Assembly: GCF_002288825.1 (NCBI RefSeq)
Contig: NZ_NSLI01000001.1
Location: forward strand, 248,001-312,000
DNA from: Sphingomonas lenta
GTDB taxonomy: Bacteria > Pseudomonadota > Alphaproteobacteria > Sphingomonadales > Sphingomonadaceae
Length of the DNA: 64,000 bases
Direction of reading: 5' to 3'
Position numbers and translations under genes: made by a program. The notes under the pieces are model-generated. The model had not been told where the DNA came from. It saw only the letters and a program-made list of their open reading frames with translations, and did no database searches. Numbering within the stretch: the stretch's first letter is position 1; the number at the start of each line of letters is the position of its first letter. Shown in pieces: positions 29,563-38,490 of this stretch.

Positions 29563-30792
29563 TCACACCCAGGTCTCGAACCAGGTCCAGCGGCGGAACG
29601 CGCCGGGGTTGGGGAGAGCGTCGGCCGAGAGGATGGGGTAGAAGTAGAGGAAGAGACCGGCCGCCAGCGCCAGGAATGACTCGTCCCAGCTCTCGAGCTT
29701 GCCGCGCATGTAGCGGTGCGCGGCGGCGGCGAGGGCGATAGAGAGGAAGATGCTGGGGAGGTAGTAATAATAGAAGAAACCCAGCGACTTGGGGATAATC
29801 GCCCATACGCCGTATGAGCCGATCCAGAGCGCCGCGGCGCCGCCGAGTTTCCAGTCGCGGTCACGCAGGAAGGCCCACGCGCAGGCGGCGACGGCGATCA
29901 GGCCGCCCCACATGACCGCTGGATTGCCGACGAGCAGGATGCCGCGTTGTGCGCCGTCGACGGGCTCGTAAAGATACCAGATGGGGCGGAGGAGGAGCGG
30001 CCAGCTCCACCATTGCGACTGGTAGGTGTGGGGGCTCAAGACCTGCGTCTGGAGCTGGTACATTTCGAGCTGGAACGGGATCAGCGTCGCGAGCGTGAGC
30101 GGGCGGGCGGCGTAGAAGAAGGCGGGGGCGAAGGTCAGGAAGTAGGTGGCGATGCTGACGACGCCGAGGATCGCGAGCCCGCCGACGATGCTCAGGCCCG
30201 GCCAGAGATCGGGGCGTCGCCATTTGAGCAGCAGGAACGCCGCACCCGCATAGGCGACATAGGGCGCGGCCGCCCATTTCACGCCGACGGCCAGGCCGAG
30301 CAACGTGCTGCTGACTGTCCACCACAGGCGCGGGCGGCTGCGCGTCGCCTGGAGCATCGCCGCGACCGCGAGCACGACGAACGCCGCCATGAAACCGTCG
30401 AGCATTGCGATGCGCGCGTGGACGAAGATCGTGAAGTTGAAGAGCGCGAACAATGCCCCGAACGCGGCGGTGCGGACGCTGGCGAACAGGCGGAGCAGGA
30501 TGGCGTACACGCCGAGCACGGTGGCGGTGCCGGCCACTGTCGAGAGCGCGCGCCAGCCCACGGGGTTGTCGCCGAACAACGCCATGCCGGCGGCGATGAG
30601 CGTCTTTCCGAGCAGCGGGTGCTCTGTGTTGACGGGGTGCGAGAGCGCCAGGATGGCGCGGGCGGCGGGGACGTAGTGGATCTCGTCGAAGACGAGGATG
30701 GCGGGGGTGCCGAGGCCGTAGGAGAAGAGCGCCTGGGCGGCGAAGGCGAGGAGGATGGCGACGGGGAGGGGGCGGGATAGGAAGGCGGGCAC
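29563..30792 (-). CDS. Membrane GT-C glycosyltransferase (GT39/PMT-like)
   Basis: This protein of 409 residues has about ten membrane helices. The early external loop has DEIHY at 36-40, as in PMT/ArnT-like enzymes, in which the acidic pair is catalytic. It also carries PLLGKTL close by. Enzymes of this class transfer a sugar from a polyprenyl phosphate to protein or lipid on the outer face of the membrane. The neighbouring GtrB-GtrA fusion may supply the donor. The acceptor is unknown. Confidence 0.8.
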   Translation of the reverse strand: MPAFLSRPLPVAILLAFAAQALFSYGLGTPAILVFDEIHYVPAARAILALSHPVNTEHPLLGKTLIAAGMALFGDNPVGWRALSTVAGTATVLGVYAILLRLFASVRTAAFGALFALFNFTIFVHARIAMLDGFMAAFVVLAVAAMLQATRSRPRLWWTVSSTLLGLAVGVKWAAAPYVAYAGAAFLLLKWRRPDLWPGLSIVGGLAILGVVSIATYFLTFAPAFFYAARPLTLATLIPFQLEMYQLQTQVLSPHTYQSQWWSWPLLLRPIWYLYEPVDGAQRGILLVGNPAVMWGGLIAVAACAWAFLRDRDWKLGGAAALWIGSYGVWAIIPKSLGFFYYYYLPSIFLSIALAAAAHRYMRGKLESWDESFLALAAGLFLYFYPILSADALPNPGAFRRWTWFETWV

Positions 30793-30839
30793 GGGGGGTG
30801 TCCTGCCTTGGGTGGGCGGGCCCGCGCAAGTTCCTCCCC

Positions 30840-30934
30840 GTCACCCCGGACTTGTTCCGGAGTCCATCGTAGTGCGCATGATCCGATCGGTGTGCGCGTA
30901 CGACGATGGACCCCGGAACAAGTCCGGGGTGACC
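30840..30934. repeat. Dispersed palindromic repeat, family A
   Basis: Arms with CCCCGGACTTGTTCCGG and CCGGAACAAGTCCGGGG are joined by a TCCATCGT..ACGATGGA pair that extends the inverted repeat. It lies upstream of metZ, 75 bases before the start. Confidence 0.85.
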
Positions 30935-30988
30935 GTTGTGGGGCCTGACGAGAGGTGCACCCCCACTGCGGGCTTGCCCGTACGATCC

Positions 30989-31010
30989 TGCCCCGGCAAA
31001 GGCTGGGGCA
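30989..31010 (+). promoter_or_regulatory. Hairpin overlapping the metZ start codon
   Basis: TGCCCC at 30989-30994 pairs with GGGGCA at 31005-31010 with a 10-base loop. The right arm includes the likely ribosome site (GGGG) and the A of the ATG. A small stem CGGGC/GCCCG lies just upstream. This could mask translation start. No match to a known riboswitch was recognised. Confidence 0.4.
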
Positions 31011-32215
31011 TGAAGCGTCTTTCCGGACAGGACCGTGAGCTCACCGCCAAGTGGCGGCCCGCGACGCGTGCGGTGCGCGGGGGGACGGCGCGGACGGAGC
31101 ATGGGGAGACGTCGGAGGCGTTGTTCCTGACGTCGGGCTACACATACGAGCGCGCGGGCGACGCGGCGGCGCGGTTCGCGGGCGAGCAGGTCGGCATGAC
31201 CTATTCGCGGCTGCAGAACCCGACGGTCGAGATGCTGGAGCACCGCATCGCGCTGATGGAGGGCGCGGAGGCGTGCCGGACGACCGCGACGGGCATGGCG
31301 GCGATGACGGCGGCGCTGCTCTGCCAGCTGTCGGCGGGCGACCACATGGTCGGCGGGCGCGCGGCGTTCGGGTCGTGCCGCTGGCTGACCGACACGCTGC
31401 TGCCGCGGTTCGGGATCGAGACGACGGTGGTGGACGCGCGCGACCCGCAGCAATTCGCGGACGCGATCAGGCCCAACACCAAGGTCTTCTTCTTCGAGAC
31501 GCCTGCTAACCCCACCATGGATGTGGTTGATCTCAGGGCGGTTTGCGACCTCGCCAGGCGGCACGGGATCACCACCGTCGTCGACAACGCGTTCGCCACG
31601 CCCGCGCTGCAGCGGCCGATGGAGTGGGGCGCGGACGTGACCGCTTATTCGGCGACCAAGATGATGGACGGGCAGGGGCGCGTGCTCGCGGGCGCGGTGT
31701 GCGGGACGCGCGCCTTTATCGACGACGTGCTGCTGCCCTTCACGCGCAACACGGGACCGACGCTGTCGCCGTTCAACGCCTGGGTGGTGCTGAAGGGGCT
31801 GGAGACGCTGGACCTGCGCATCCGGCGACAGTCGGACAACGCGCTGGAGGTAGGGCGCTTTCTGGAGGGCCGGGTGCCGCGCATCCTGCACCCCGGTCTG
31901 CCGAGCCATCCGCAGCATAATCTGGCATGCAAGCAGATGGACGCGTGCGGGCCGATCTTCGCGTTCGAGGTGGAGGGGCGCGAACAGGCGCACGCGCTGC
32001 TCGACGCGCTGGAGCTGATCGACATCTCGAACAACATCGGCGACGCGCGGTCGCTGATGACGCACCCGGCCTCGACCACGCACGCCAGCGTCGCGCCCGA
32101 CAAGCGCGAGGAGATGGGCGTCACCGAGGGGCTGCTCCGGCTCAACGTGGGGCTGGAGGACGCGGCCGACCTCCTCGACGACCTCGACCAGGCGTTGGGG
32201 AGGGCGGGCCTGTGA
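31010..32215 (+). CDS. metZ: O-succinylhomoserine sulfhydrylase (MetZ-like)
   Basis: This 401-residue PLP enzyme of the Cys/Met metabolism family converts O-succinylhomoserine and sulfide to homocysteine. The PLP lysine is in YSATKMMDGQGR, where many homologues have KHIDGQGR. The family's early segment SEALFLTSGYTY and the C-terminal LMTHPASTTHA are present. ATG 31010 begins after a region filled by a repeat. The stop overlaps the apaG start. Confidence 0.9.
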   Translation: MKRLSGQDRELTAKWRPATRAVRGGTARTEHGETSEALFLTSGYTYERAGDAAARFAGEQVGMTYSRLQNPTVEMLEHRIALMEGAEACRTTATGMAAMTAALLCQLSAGDHMVGGRAAFGSCRWLTDTLLPRFGIETTVVDARDPQQFADAIRPNTKVFFFETPANPTMDVVDLRAVCDLARRHGITTVVDNAFATPALQRPMEWGADVTAYSATKMMDGQGRVLAGAVCGTRAFIDDVLLPFTRNTGPTLSPFNAWVVLKGLETLDLRIRRQSDNALEVGRFLEGRVPRILHPGLPSHPQHNLACKQMDACGPIFAFEVEGREQAHALLDALELIDISNNIGDARSLMTHPASTTHASVAPDKREEMGVTEGLLRLNVGLEDAADLLDDLDQALGRAGL

Positions 32216-32613
32216 TGAAGGCCTTCTTCCCGCAGGCGGCGACGACGCGCGGAATCACCGTGCGCGTGTCGGTGAGCTACCTTCCCGAGCAGTCGGAGCC
32301 GCGGCGCGGGCGCTGGTTCTGGGCGTACCACATCCGCATCGAGAATGAGGGCGACCAGCCCGTGCAGCTGCTGACGCGGCACTGGATCATCACCGACGGG
32401 CGCGGGGCGCGGCACACGGTTGAGGGCGAAGGCGTGGTCGGCGAGCAGCCGATGATCGAGCCGGGCGCGAGCTACGATTACGTCTCCGGTTGTCCGCTCG
32501 CGACGCCGACGGGGGCGATGCAGGGCAGCTACCACATGGTCGCCGCCGACGGGGCGAGCTTCGACGTGGCGATCCCGAAATTCGCGCTGGTCGCGCCGGC
32601 CGTGGCCGAGTGA
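32215..32613 (+). CDS. apaG: ApaG-family protein
   Basis: This 132-residue protein is a single beta-sandwich (DUF525/ApaG). It has the core pattern FWAYHIRIENEG, LTRHWIITDGRG and the later EGEGVVGEQP followed by SGCPLATPTGAMQGSY. The molecular role in bacteria is unclear, although it has been linked to magnesium and cobalt resistance. ATG 32215 overlaps the metZ stop, so it is co-translated. Confidence 0.92.
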   Translation: MKAFFPQAATTRGITVRVSVSYLPEQSEPRRGRWFWAYHIRIENEGDQPVQLLTRHWIITDGRGARHTVEGEGVVGEQPMIEPGASYDYVSGCPLATPTGAMQGSYHMVAADGASFDVAIPKFALVAPAVAE

Positions 32614-32620
32614 GGGCGGG

Positions 32621-33409
32621 TTGAAGCGGACGCACCTGCCGCTCAACGGCCTGCGCGTGCTCGACGCGGCGGCGCGGCACCTGAGCTTCACGCGCGCGGC
32701 GGACGAGCTGGCGGTTACGCCGGCGGCGGTGGGGCAGCAGATCCGCGCGCTGGAGGACACGCTGGGCGTGGTGCTGTTCCGCCGAACCGCGCGCGGGCTG
32801 GAGCTGACGCCGGAGGCGGACGCGGGGCTGCAGGCGTTGCGCGGCGGGTTCATGCGCTTCGAGGAGGCGGTGGCGGCGATGCAGGCCGGCCAATCCTCCA
32901 AGGCGCTGACGATCGCCGCCCCGCGCGACCTGACGGGCAAGTGGCTGCTGCCGAAGCTGGCGGCGATCGCGGCGGCGGACGGCGACATGCGCTTCGCCGT
33001 CATGGCCGATGAGGGCGTGGACTTCACGGAGGCGAACCTCGACCTGGCGATACGCTGGGGCGAGGGGCCGGGCGGGCTGGAGGGCGAGGCGCTCGAGTCG
33101 GACGGGTTCGTGACGGTGGCGCGGCCGGGCGGCGGGGCGGACCTCGCGATCGGCTGGCCGGGCTCGCCGGACGAGGACGCGACCGCGCCGGTGCGTCTGG
33201 GCGACGCGGGGCTGGCGATCGACGCCGCGGCGGCGGGGCTGGGGCGGGCGACGGTGCCGGAGCTGCTGGCGCGCGCCGACATCGCGGGCGGCCGCGTGGA
33301 AGTGTTGGGCGAGGCGCGGCCGTCGCGGCTCGGCTATTGGCTCGTCGCGCCCGTGCCGCAATGGCGGCAGAAGAAGGTGCGCGCGCTGGTCGACGCGCTG
33401 GCGGGGTGA
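32621..33409 (+). CDS. LysR-family transcriptional regulator (GcvA-like)
   Basis: This regulator of 262 residues has the N-terminal winged helix (RAADELAVTPAAVGQQIRAL, then VVLFRRTARGLELT) of the GcvA-like LysR group. The effector domain (about 90-262) is shorter than usual. The start is TTG. Its target is not known. The next gene overlaps by 4 bp, so one of its targets may be its own operon, which is only a guess. Confidence 0.88.
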   Translation: MKRTHLPLNGLRVLDAAARHLSFTRAADELAVTPAAVGQQIRALEDTLGVVLFRRTARGLELTPEADAGLQALRGGFMRFEEAVAAMQAGQSSKALTIAAPRDLTGKWLLPKLAAIAAADGDMRFAVMADEGVDFTEANLDLAIRWGEGPGGLEGEALESDGFVTVARPGGGADLAIGWPGSPDEDATAPVRLGDAGLAIDAAAAGLGRATVPELLARADIAGGRVEVLGEARPSRLGYWLVAPVPQWRQKKVRALVDALAG

Positions 33410-33933
33410 GCGCCGAGTTCGAGAGCGAGCGGCTGCGGTTCAGGCCGCAACGGATCGAGGACGCGGAGGCGCTGCACGAGGCGTATCGGGACGAGGCGCT
33501 CATGCGCTACTGGTCCAGCGCGCCGCATCGGACGCTGGACGACACGGTCGCATACCTGACGCCGAGCGGCGAGGGGCGGGGCTGGTCGATCGTCGCGAAG
33601 GAGACGGGCGAGGTGACCGGCACGCTGTTCACCAGCGAGCGGCGGTCGGGCGTGTCCGAGATCGGTTACCTGCTCGTGCGGCGGCACTGGGGACGCGGCT
33701 ATGCGCGCGAAGCGGTGGCGCGGCTGCTCGACCTGCTGTTCCTGGAGGAGGGGCGCCGGCGCGTCTTCGCCGACACCGATCCGGAGAACGGACCCTCGAT
33801 CCGGCTGCTCGAGTCGCTTGGCTTCAGGCGCGAAGGACTGCTCCGGGCCGAGTGGGAGACGCATATCGGCGTGCGGGATAGCGTCGTCTGGGGGCTCTTG
33901 CGCGACGAGTGGAAAGCGCGGTGGCAACCTTAG
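33406..33933 (+). CDS. GNAT acetyltransferase (RimJ/RimL type)
   Basis: This 175-residue protein has the acetyl-CoA binding region RRHWGRGYAREAVARLLDLLF and the later FADTDPENGPSIRLLESLGF of RimJ/RimL-like GNAT enzymes. These acetylate N-termini or small molecules. GTG 33406 overlaps the LysR stop by 4 bp. Substrate is unknown. Confidence 0.86.
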   Translation: MSAEFESERLRFRPQRIEDAEALHEAYRDEALMRYWSSAPHRTLDDTVAYLTPSGEGRGWSIVAKETGEVTGTLFTSERRSGVSEIGYLLVRRHWGRGYAREAVARLLDLLFLEEGRRRVFADTDPENGPSIRLLESLGFRREGLLRAEWETHIGVRDSVVWGLLRDEWKARWQP

Positions 33934-33977
33934 CGCGACGCGGCCTGTTGTCGGCTCAAGCTTCCGAGGAGTCGAGC

Positions 33978-34226
33978 ATGTCCCTGAAACTCATCTCGTC
34001 GAGCGTCGCGGCGCTCGCGCTCGCGGCGGCCCCCGTCGCGGCGGCCGCGAACCCGGCGGCGAGCCTGTCGCTCTCGCAGATACGGACGGCGAGCGCCACG
34101 AGCGGCGATAGCGAGCTCAGCGCGCCCGGCGCGGCGATCGGCCTTATATTGTCGGCGCTGGTGATCGCGGGCGGCATCTACCTCGTCGTGGACGACGAGG
34201 ACGAGGATGAGCCTGACAGCCCCTAG
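33978..34226 (+). CDS. Small exported or membrane protein, acidic tail
   Basis: This 82-residue protein, which I do not recognise, has a cleavable signal peptide (LISSSVAALALAAAPVAAAA), a middle polar stretch, a hydrophobic helix (AIGLILSALVIAGGIYLVV) and a tail of mostly Asp and Glu. A GAGGAG site precedes ATG 33978. The two helices may make it a membrane-spanning protein. It overlaps the ABC-permease gene at the 3' end by 4 bp. Confidence 0.72.
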   Translation: MSLKLISSSVAALALAAAPVAAAANPAASLSLSQIRTASATSGDSELSAPGAAIGLILSALVIAGGIYLVVDDEDEDEPDSP

Positions 34227-35065
34227 CTCTTCAGCTTCCAGCCGCGGCGGAGCAGCTGGTAGCACAGCACCGCAAGCGCCGCGTCGATCGCCAGGATCAC
34301 GAAGCTGCCGAGCGCCACGGGCGAGTCGGCGATGCCGAGGAAGCCGTAGCGGAAGCCGCTGATCACGTAGAAGAACGGGTTGGCGTGGCTGACCGCGCGG
34401 AAGGCGGGCGCGAGCGCGTCGACCGAGTAGAAGGTGCCCGACAGCAGCGACAGGGGTGCCACGACGAAGTTCGTCACCGCGGCGGCGTGGTCGAACTTCT
34501 CCGCCCAGATCGAGGTGAGAACGCCGAGCAGCGCGAGAAACGTCGAGCCCAGCAGGCCGAACCACAGCACCGCCCAGAAGTGCCGCGGCGTGACGTCGAC
34601 GCCCGGCCACAGCGCCATCGCGAGCCACACCGCCGCGCCGACCAGGAACGCGCGCGTCACCGCGCCGCCGACCAGCCCCGCCAGCAGCTCGCCGGTGGAG
34701 AGCGGCGGCTGGAGATAGTCGACGATCGTGCCCTGTATCTTGCCGACCAGCAGCGAGAAGCTGGAGTTGGCGAAGGCGTTGGTGAGCATGCCCATGACGA
34801 TGAGCCCGGGCGCGATGAAGTCGGCGAAAGGCACGGGGCGGCCCTGGAGCACCACCTCGTGCCGGGCGCCCAGCGCGACGGTGAAGATGACGAGATAGAG
34901 CAACGTCGTGATCGCGGGCGCCCAGATCGTCTGGAGCTGCACCTTGAAGAAACGGCGCACCTCCTTAACATAGAGCGTCTTCAAGCCGCCCCAGTTGACG
35001 TTCCGGATGACGGGCTCGCCGGGGGCGTGGCGAACCATTGACTTGTCGACGGGGTGGCTGCTCAT
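34223..35065 (-). CDS. ABC-2 type transport permease
   Basis: This 280-residue protein has a soluble N-terminal segment followed by six membrane helices, in the ABC-2 layout, with GTFYSVDALAPAFRAV before the penultimate helix. It resembles the YadH/NodJ export permeases. No ATPase gene is adjacent, so its partner must lie elsewhere. The substrate could be a polysaccharide, lipid or drug. Confidence 0.86.
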   Translation of the reverse strand: MSSHPVDKSMVRHAPGEPVIRNVNWGGLKTLYVKEVRRFFKVQLQTIWAPAITTLLYLVIFTVALGARHEVVLQGRPVPFADFIAPGLIVMGMLTNAFANSSFSLLVGKIQGTIVDYLQPPLSTGELLAGLVGGAVTRAFLVGAAVWLAMALWPGVDVTPRHFWAVLWFGLLGSTFLALLGVLTSIWAEKFDHAAAVTNFVVAPLSLLSGTFYSVDALAPAFRAVSHANPFFYVISGFRYGFLGIADSPVALGSFVILAIDAALAVLCYQLLRRGWKLKS

Positions 35066-35134
35066 CGGCGGCGGGACTAGACCCCGTCATCCGGGCCGGC
35101 AACGCCCTTTCTCTTTATACTGGAACATGAGCGG

Positions 35135-35803
35135 ATGAGCTGGACCGACGAGCGGATCGAGGCGCTGAAGGCGATGTGGGAGGCGGGCAAGACCGCCAGC
35201 CAGATCGCCGACGAGCTGGGCGGGGTGAGCCGCAACGCGGTGATCGGCAAGGCCCACCGCTTGGGCCTCCAGGCGCGTCCCTCGCCCGTGAAGCCGAACG
35301 AGGTCGCGGCGGAGCCGGCCGCGGCCGAGCCCGTCGCCGCCGCGCCCGAGCCGGACGTCGCGCCTTGGGAGGAGCCCGAGCCCGATCCGGAACCCGAGCC
35401 GGTCCGCGCCGCGCCGCCCGCTCCGGCCGCCGTGCCGCCCACGCCCGAGCCGAAGCGCGACGCCGAGCCGGTGCTGCGCTCCGTCGGCCCCGGCGGCTTC
35501 GTGCGTCAAGCGCCGGGCGAGCAGCAGCCCCCGATCGCGCCTGCGCCGCCGCGCCGCCTGGTCCCCGCCAAGCCTTCGCCGGAGATCGCGGGCAAGACGA
35601 CGCTGCTCGACCTGAACGACCGCGTGTGCAAGTGGCCGCTCGGGCATCCAGGAGAGCCGGACTTCCACTTCTGCGGCGAGAAGGTGAATCCCGGGTTCCC
35701 GTATTGCGTGGAGCATTGCGGGCACGCGTACCAGGCGCAGATGCCGCGCCGGGACCGCAGGCCGCCGCCGCCCCTGCCGTTCGGGGGTCCGCGCGTCCGC
35801 TAA
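35135..35803 (+). CDS. gcrA: GcrA cell-cycle regulator
   Basis: GcrA (222 residues) works with sigma-70 at promoters that carry CcrM-methylated GANTC sites. Residues 1-45 hold the conserved helix-turn-helix (WTDERIEALKAMW, SRNAVIGKAHRLGL). A long Pro/Glu/Ala-rich linker of about 110 residues follows. The C-terminal end has LNDRVCKWPLGHP, then FHFCGEKV and YCVEHCGHAY. The longer linker sets it apart from the shorter Caulobacter protein. It is a lone gene. Confidence 0.94.
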   Translation: MSWTDERIEALKAMWEAGKTASQIADELGGVSRNAVIGKAHRLGLQARPSPVKPNEVAAEPAAAEPVAAAPEPDVAPWEEPEPDPEPEPVRAAPPAPAAVPPTPEPKRDAEPVLRSVGPGGFVRQAPGEQQPPIAPAPPRRLVPAKPSPEIAGKTTLLDLNDRVCKWPLGHPGEPDFHFCGEKVNPGFPYCVEHCGHAYQAQMPRRDRRPPPPLPFGGPRVR

Positions 35804-35829
35804 GGGCGGCGTAGCCGCGGTCCCAAGCG

Positions 35830-35979
35830 CGGCCGGCCTCGCCATAGCGAGGGCCGACGACGCGGCTTCGCTGCGGCGCTGGTGGTGAACAGCTTCGGGC
35901 TCGAGGTGCCTGCTGCTCTTCAGGCGGACGCCGCGGCGAAGCCGCGTCGTCGGTCCTAGCTGAAGCTAGGCCGGCCGGG
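35830..35979. repeat. Inverted repeat, family D
   Basis: A left arm at 35830-35878 and a right arm at 35928-35979 form a nearly perfect inverted repeat, with core GACGACGCGGCTTCG in the left arm. A single related copy lies at 38068-38121. The pair lies between gcrA and parE. Confidence 0.75.
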
Positions 35980-36041
35980 CTTGGGCGTCTCGTTGCCAGC
36001 TTTTGCTGGCAAACGTGCGCCCTGCGCCCTAAGTTCCCCTT

Positions 36042-38030
36042 ATGTCCACATCGCCTTCCGACCTCTTCTCCACCGCGACGCCCCAAGCGAGCAACTACGA
36101 CGCCTCCGCCATCGAGGTGCTTGAAGGGCTGGAGCCCGTCCGCCGGCGGCCGGGCATGTATGTGGGCGGCACCGACGAGCGTGCGCTGCACCACCTCGCG
36201 GCCGAGGTGCTCGACAATGCGATGGACGAGGCTGTCGCGGGCCATGCGACGCGGATCGAGGTGGTGCTGGAGCCCGGCAACCGGCTGACGATCACCGACA
36301 ACGGCCGCGGCATCCCCGTCGACCCGCATCCCAAATTCCCCGACAAATCGGCGCTGGAGGTGATCCTCTCCACGCTCCACTCGGGTGGCAAGTTCACGGG
36401 CAAGGCGTACGCCACGTCGGGCGGCCTGCACGGGGTGGGCGTCAGCGTCGTCAACGCGCTATCGGTCGACACGGTCGTGGAGGTCGCGCGCGAGCGGAAG
36501 CTGTACCGTCAGCGCTTTAGCCAGGGCCGCACCTTGGGGCCGCTGGAGGAGGTAGGCGCGGCGCCCAACCGGCGCGGCACCACCGTCGCGTTTACGCCCG
36601 ACCCAGAGATCTTCGGGCCGGAACTGCACTTCAAGCCCGCGCGCCTGTACCGGCTGGCGCGGTCCAAGGCGTACCTGTTCGCGGGCGTCGAGATCAGGTG
36701 GCGGTGCGCGCCCGAGCTCCTGACCGACGACACGCCGGCCGAGGCGGTGTTTCAGTTCCCGGGCGGGCTCGCCGACCACCTGCGCGAGCAGCTGGGCGGG
36801 CGCGAGTGCGCCACCGCCGACTTCTTCGCGGGCTCGCAGGACTTTCCGAACGAGCAGGGCCGCGTCGAGTGGGCGGTCGCGTGGCCGTTGTGGAGCGACG
36901 GCAGCTATAGCTGGTACTGCAACACCATTCCGACGCCCGACGGCGGCACGCACGAGCAGGGGCTGCGCCAGGCGCTGGTCCGCGGCCTTCGCCAGTTCGG
37001 CGAGCTGGTCGGCAACAAACGCGCCAAGGAGCTGACGGCGGACGACGTCATGGTGGGCTCCGAGCTGATGCTCTCCGTCTTCATCCGCGACCCGCAGTTC
37101 CAGTCGCAGACCAAGGACCGGCTTACCTCTCCGGAAGCGGCGGGGTTGGTCGAGCGCGCGGTGCGCGACCATTTCGACCATTGGCTCGGCCACAACATGG
37201 AGCGCGGGCGCGCGCTGCTCGGCTATGTTCTCGACAAGCTCGACGAGCGGCTGCGGCGCAAGCAGGAGCGCGAGGTCAAGCGCAAGTCGGCGACCGCCGG
37301 GCGCAAGCTTCGGCTGCCGGGCAAGCTCACCGACTGCTCATCGGACGCGCCGGAGGGGACCGAGCTGTTCATCGTAGAGGGTGACTCGGCGGGCGGCTCG
37401 GCCAAGCAGGCGCGCGACCGCAAGACGCAGGCGATCCTGCCGATCCGCGGCAAGATCCTGAACGTGGCGTCGGCGACGAGCGCCAAGATCCTGGCGAACC
37501 AGGAGATCGCCGACTTGATCCAGGCGCTGGGCTGCGGGACGCGCAAGGACTGCGACCCGAGCGCGCTCCGCTACGACCGCATCGTCATCATGACGGACGC
37601 GGACGTGGACGGCGCGCATATCGCGACGCTGCTGATGACATTCTTCTTTCAGGAGATGCCGGACCTGGTGCGGCGCGGGCATCTCTACCTCGCGCAGCCG
37701 CCGCTCTATCGCCTGACCGCCGGGGCCAAGTCGCTCTATGCCCGCGACGACGCGCACCGCGCCGAGATCGAACGCACCGCGTTCCGCGGCAAGAAGGTCG
37801 AGGTGTCGCGCTTCAAGGGCCTGGGCGAGATGAACCCCGCCCAGCTGCGCGAGACGACGATGGACCCGGCGACGCGTTCGATGATCCGCATCACCTTGCC
37901 GCAGGAATATGAGGAGCGTGCGGGCGTGAAGGACTTGGTCGATCGCCTGATGGGCAACAACCCCGCCCACCGCTTCGCCTTCATCCAGGAGAACGCGGCG
38001 CGGCTGGAGGACGAGGCCATCGACGCCTGA
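36042..38030 (+). CDS. parE: DNA topoisomerase IV subunit B
   Basis: ParE (662 residues) is the ATPase subunit of the enzyme that separates linked daughter chromosomes. The GHKL ATPase has LDNAMDEA and DNGRGIPV. The TOPRIM region has EGDSAGGSAKQARDR and DADVDGAHI. It matches ParE rather than GyrB in length and in lacking the large GyrB insert. It is a single gene flanked by family D repeats. Confidence 0.95.
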   Translation: MSTSPSDLFSTATPQASNYDASAIEVLEGLEPVRRRPGMYVGGTDERALHHLAAEVLDNAMDEAVAGHATRIEVVLEPGNRLTITDNGRGIPVDPHPKFPDKSALEVILSTLHSGGKFTGKAYATSGGLHGVGVSVVNALSVDTVVEVARERKLYRQRFSQGRTLGPLEEVGAAPNRRGTTVAFTPDPEIFGPELHFKPARLYRLARSKAYLFAGVEIRWRCAPELLTDDTPAEAVFQFPGGLADHLREQLGGRECATADFFAGSQDFPNEQGRVEWAVAWPLWSDGSYSWYCNTIPTPDGGTHEQGLRQALVRGLRQFGELVGNKRAKELTADDVMVGSELMLSVFIRDPQFQSQTKDRLTSPEAAGLVERAVRDHFDHWLGHNMERGRALLGYVLDKLDERLRRKQEREVKRKSATAGRKLRLPGKLTDCSSDAPEGTELFIVEGDSAGGSAKQARDRKTQAILPIRGKILNVASATSAKILANQEIADLIQALGCGTRKDCDPSALRYDRIVIMTDADVDGAHIATLLMTFFFQEMPDLVRRGHLYLAQPPLYRLTAGAKSLYARDDAHRAEIERTAFRGKKVEVSRFKGLGEMNPAQLRETTMDPATRSMIRITLPQEYEERAGVKDLVDRLMGNNPAHRFAFIQENAARLEDEAIDA

Positions 38031-38067
38031 GCGGCACGCGGACAGCAAAGCTGTTCGCGAGACCGCG

Positions 38068-38121
38068 AAGGCCGGCCGGCCTCGCTCTAGCGAGGACCGA
38101 CGACGCGGCTTCGCCGCGGCG
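38068..38121. repeat. Repeat, family D (single arm)
   Basis: This copy shares the GACGACGCGGCTTCG core with the arms at 35830-35979. It follows parE and ends just before the HU-like gene's stop. Confidence 0.7.
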
Positions 38122-38129
38122 CTACGCGT

Positions 38130-38387
38130 TTACCCGTTCAGCTTGCCATCCATCGTGCTCGATGGCGTCAGCACCAGCTTGCCCTTGCGGGGCGAGTCCT
38201 TGGCCTGTTTCGGCCCGCGGCGCTTGAGCCCGCGCTTGAACGTGCCGAACGAGCCGACCACGACCTTGTCGTCCTCAGCCACTCGGTCGACGATCGCCTC
38301 GAACGCGGCGTCGAGGACGCGGCGGACGTCCTTCTCGTCCAGCTGTTCGCGTTCGGCGACGTGGGCGACGAGTTCGAGATGCGTCAA
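38130..38387 (-). CDS. Divergent HU-like DNA-binding protein
   Basis: This 85-residue protein has an HU-type N-terminal helical pair (LELVAHVAEREQLDEKDVRRVLDAAFEAIV) and the beta start VVVGSFGTFKRG. The DNA-binding arm lacks the usual R-N-P-x-T-G. It reads KRRGPKQAKDSPRKGK. This could change DNA bending, and the protein might serve a special nucleoid role. A GAGGAG site precedes the start. Confidence 0.8.
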   Translation of the reverse strand: MTHLELVAHVAEREQLDEKDVRRVLDAAFEAIVDRVAEDDKVVVGSFGTFKRGLKRRGPKQAKDSPRKGKLVLTPSSTMDGKLNG

Positions 38388-38490
38388 CGCGGCCTCCTCT
38401 GATGGTGCGTCCCGGACAAAGCGCGAGGCGGTGATTGGATGCGCCTGCAGGCGATGCTAAGTCGCGACTCCTAGCCGGAGGTCCCCGCCC

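Noticed and set aside
30935..31009. A SAM-II type riboswitch before metZ
   Set aside because: The conserved motifs of SAM-II are not found. Only simple hairpins are visible.
29861..32083. A 740-codon minus-strand frame spanning two unrelated genes
   Set aside because: It runs through the GT-C gene, a repeat and metZ, and so is an effect of high GC content.
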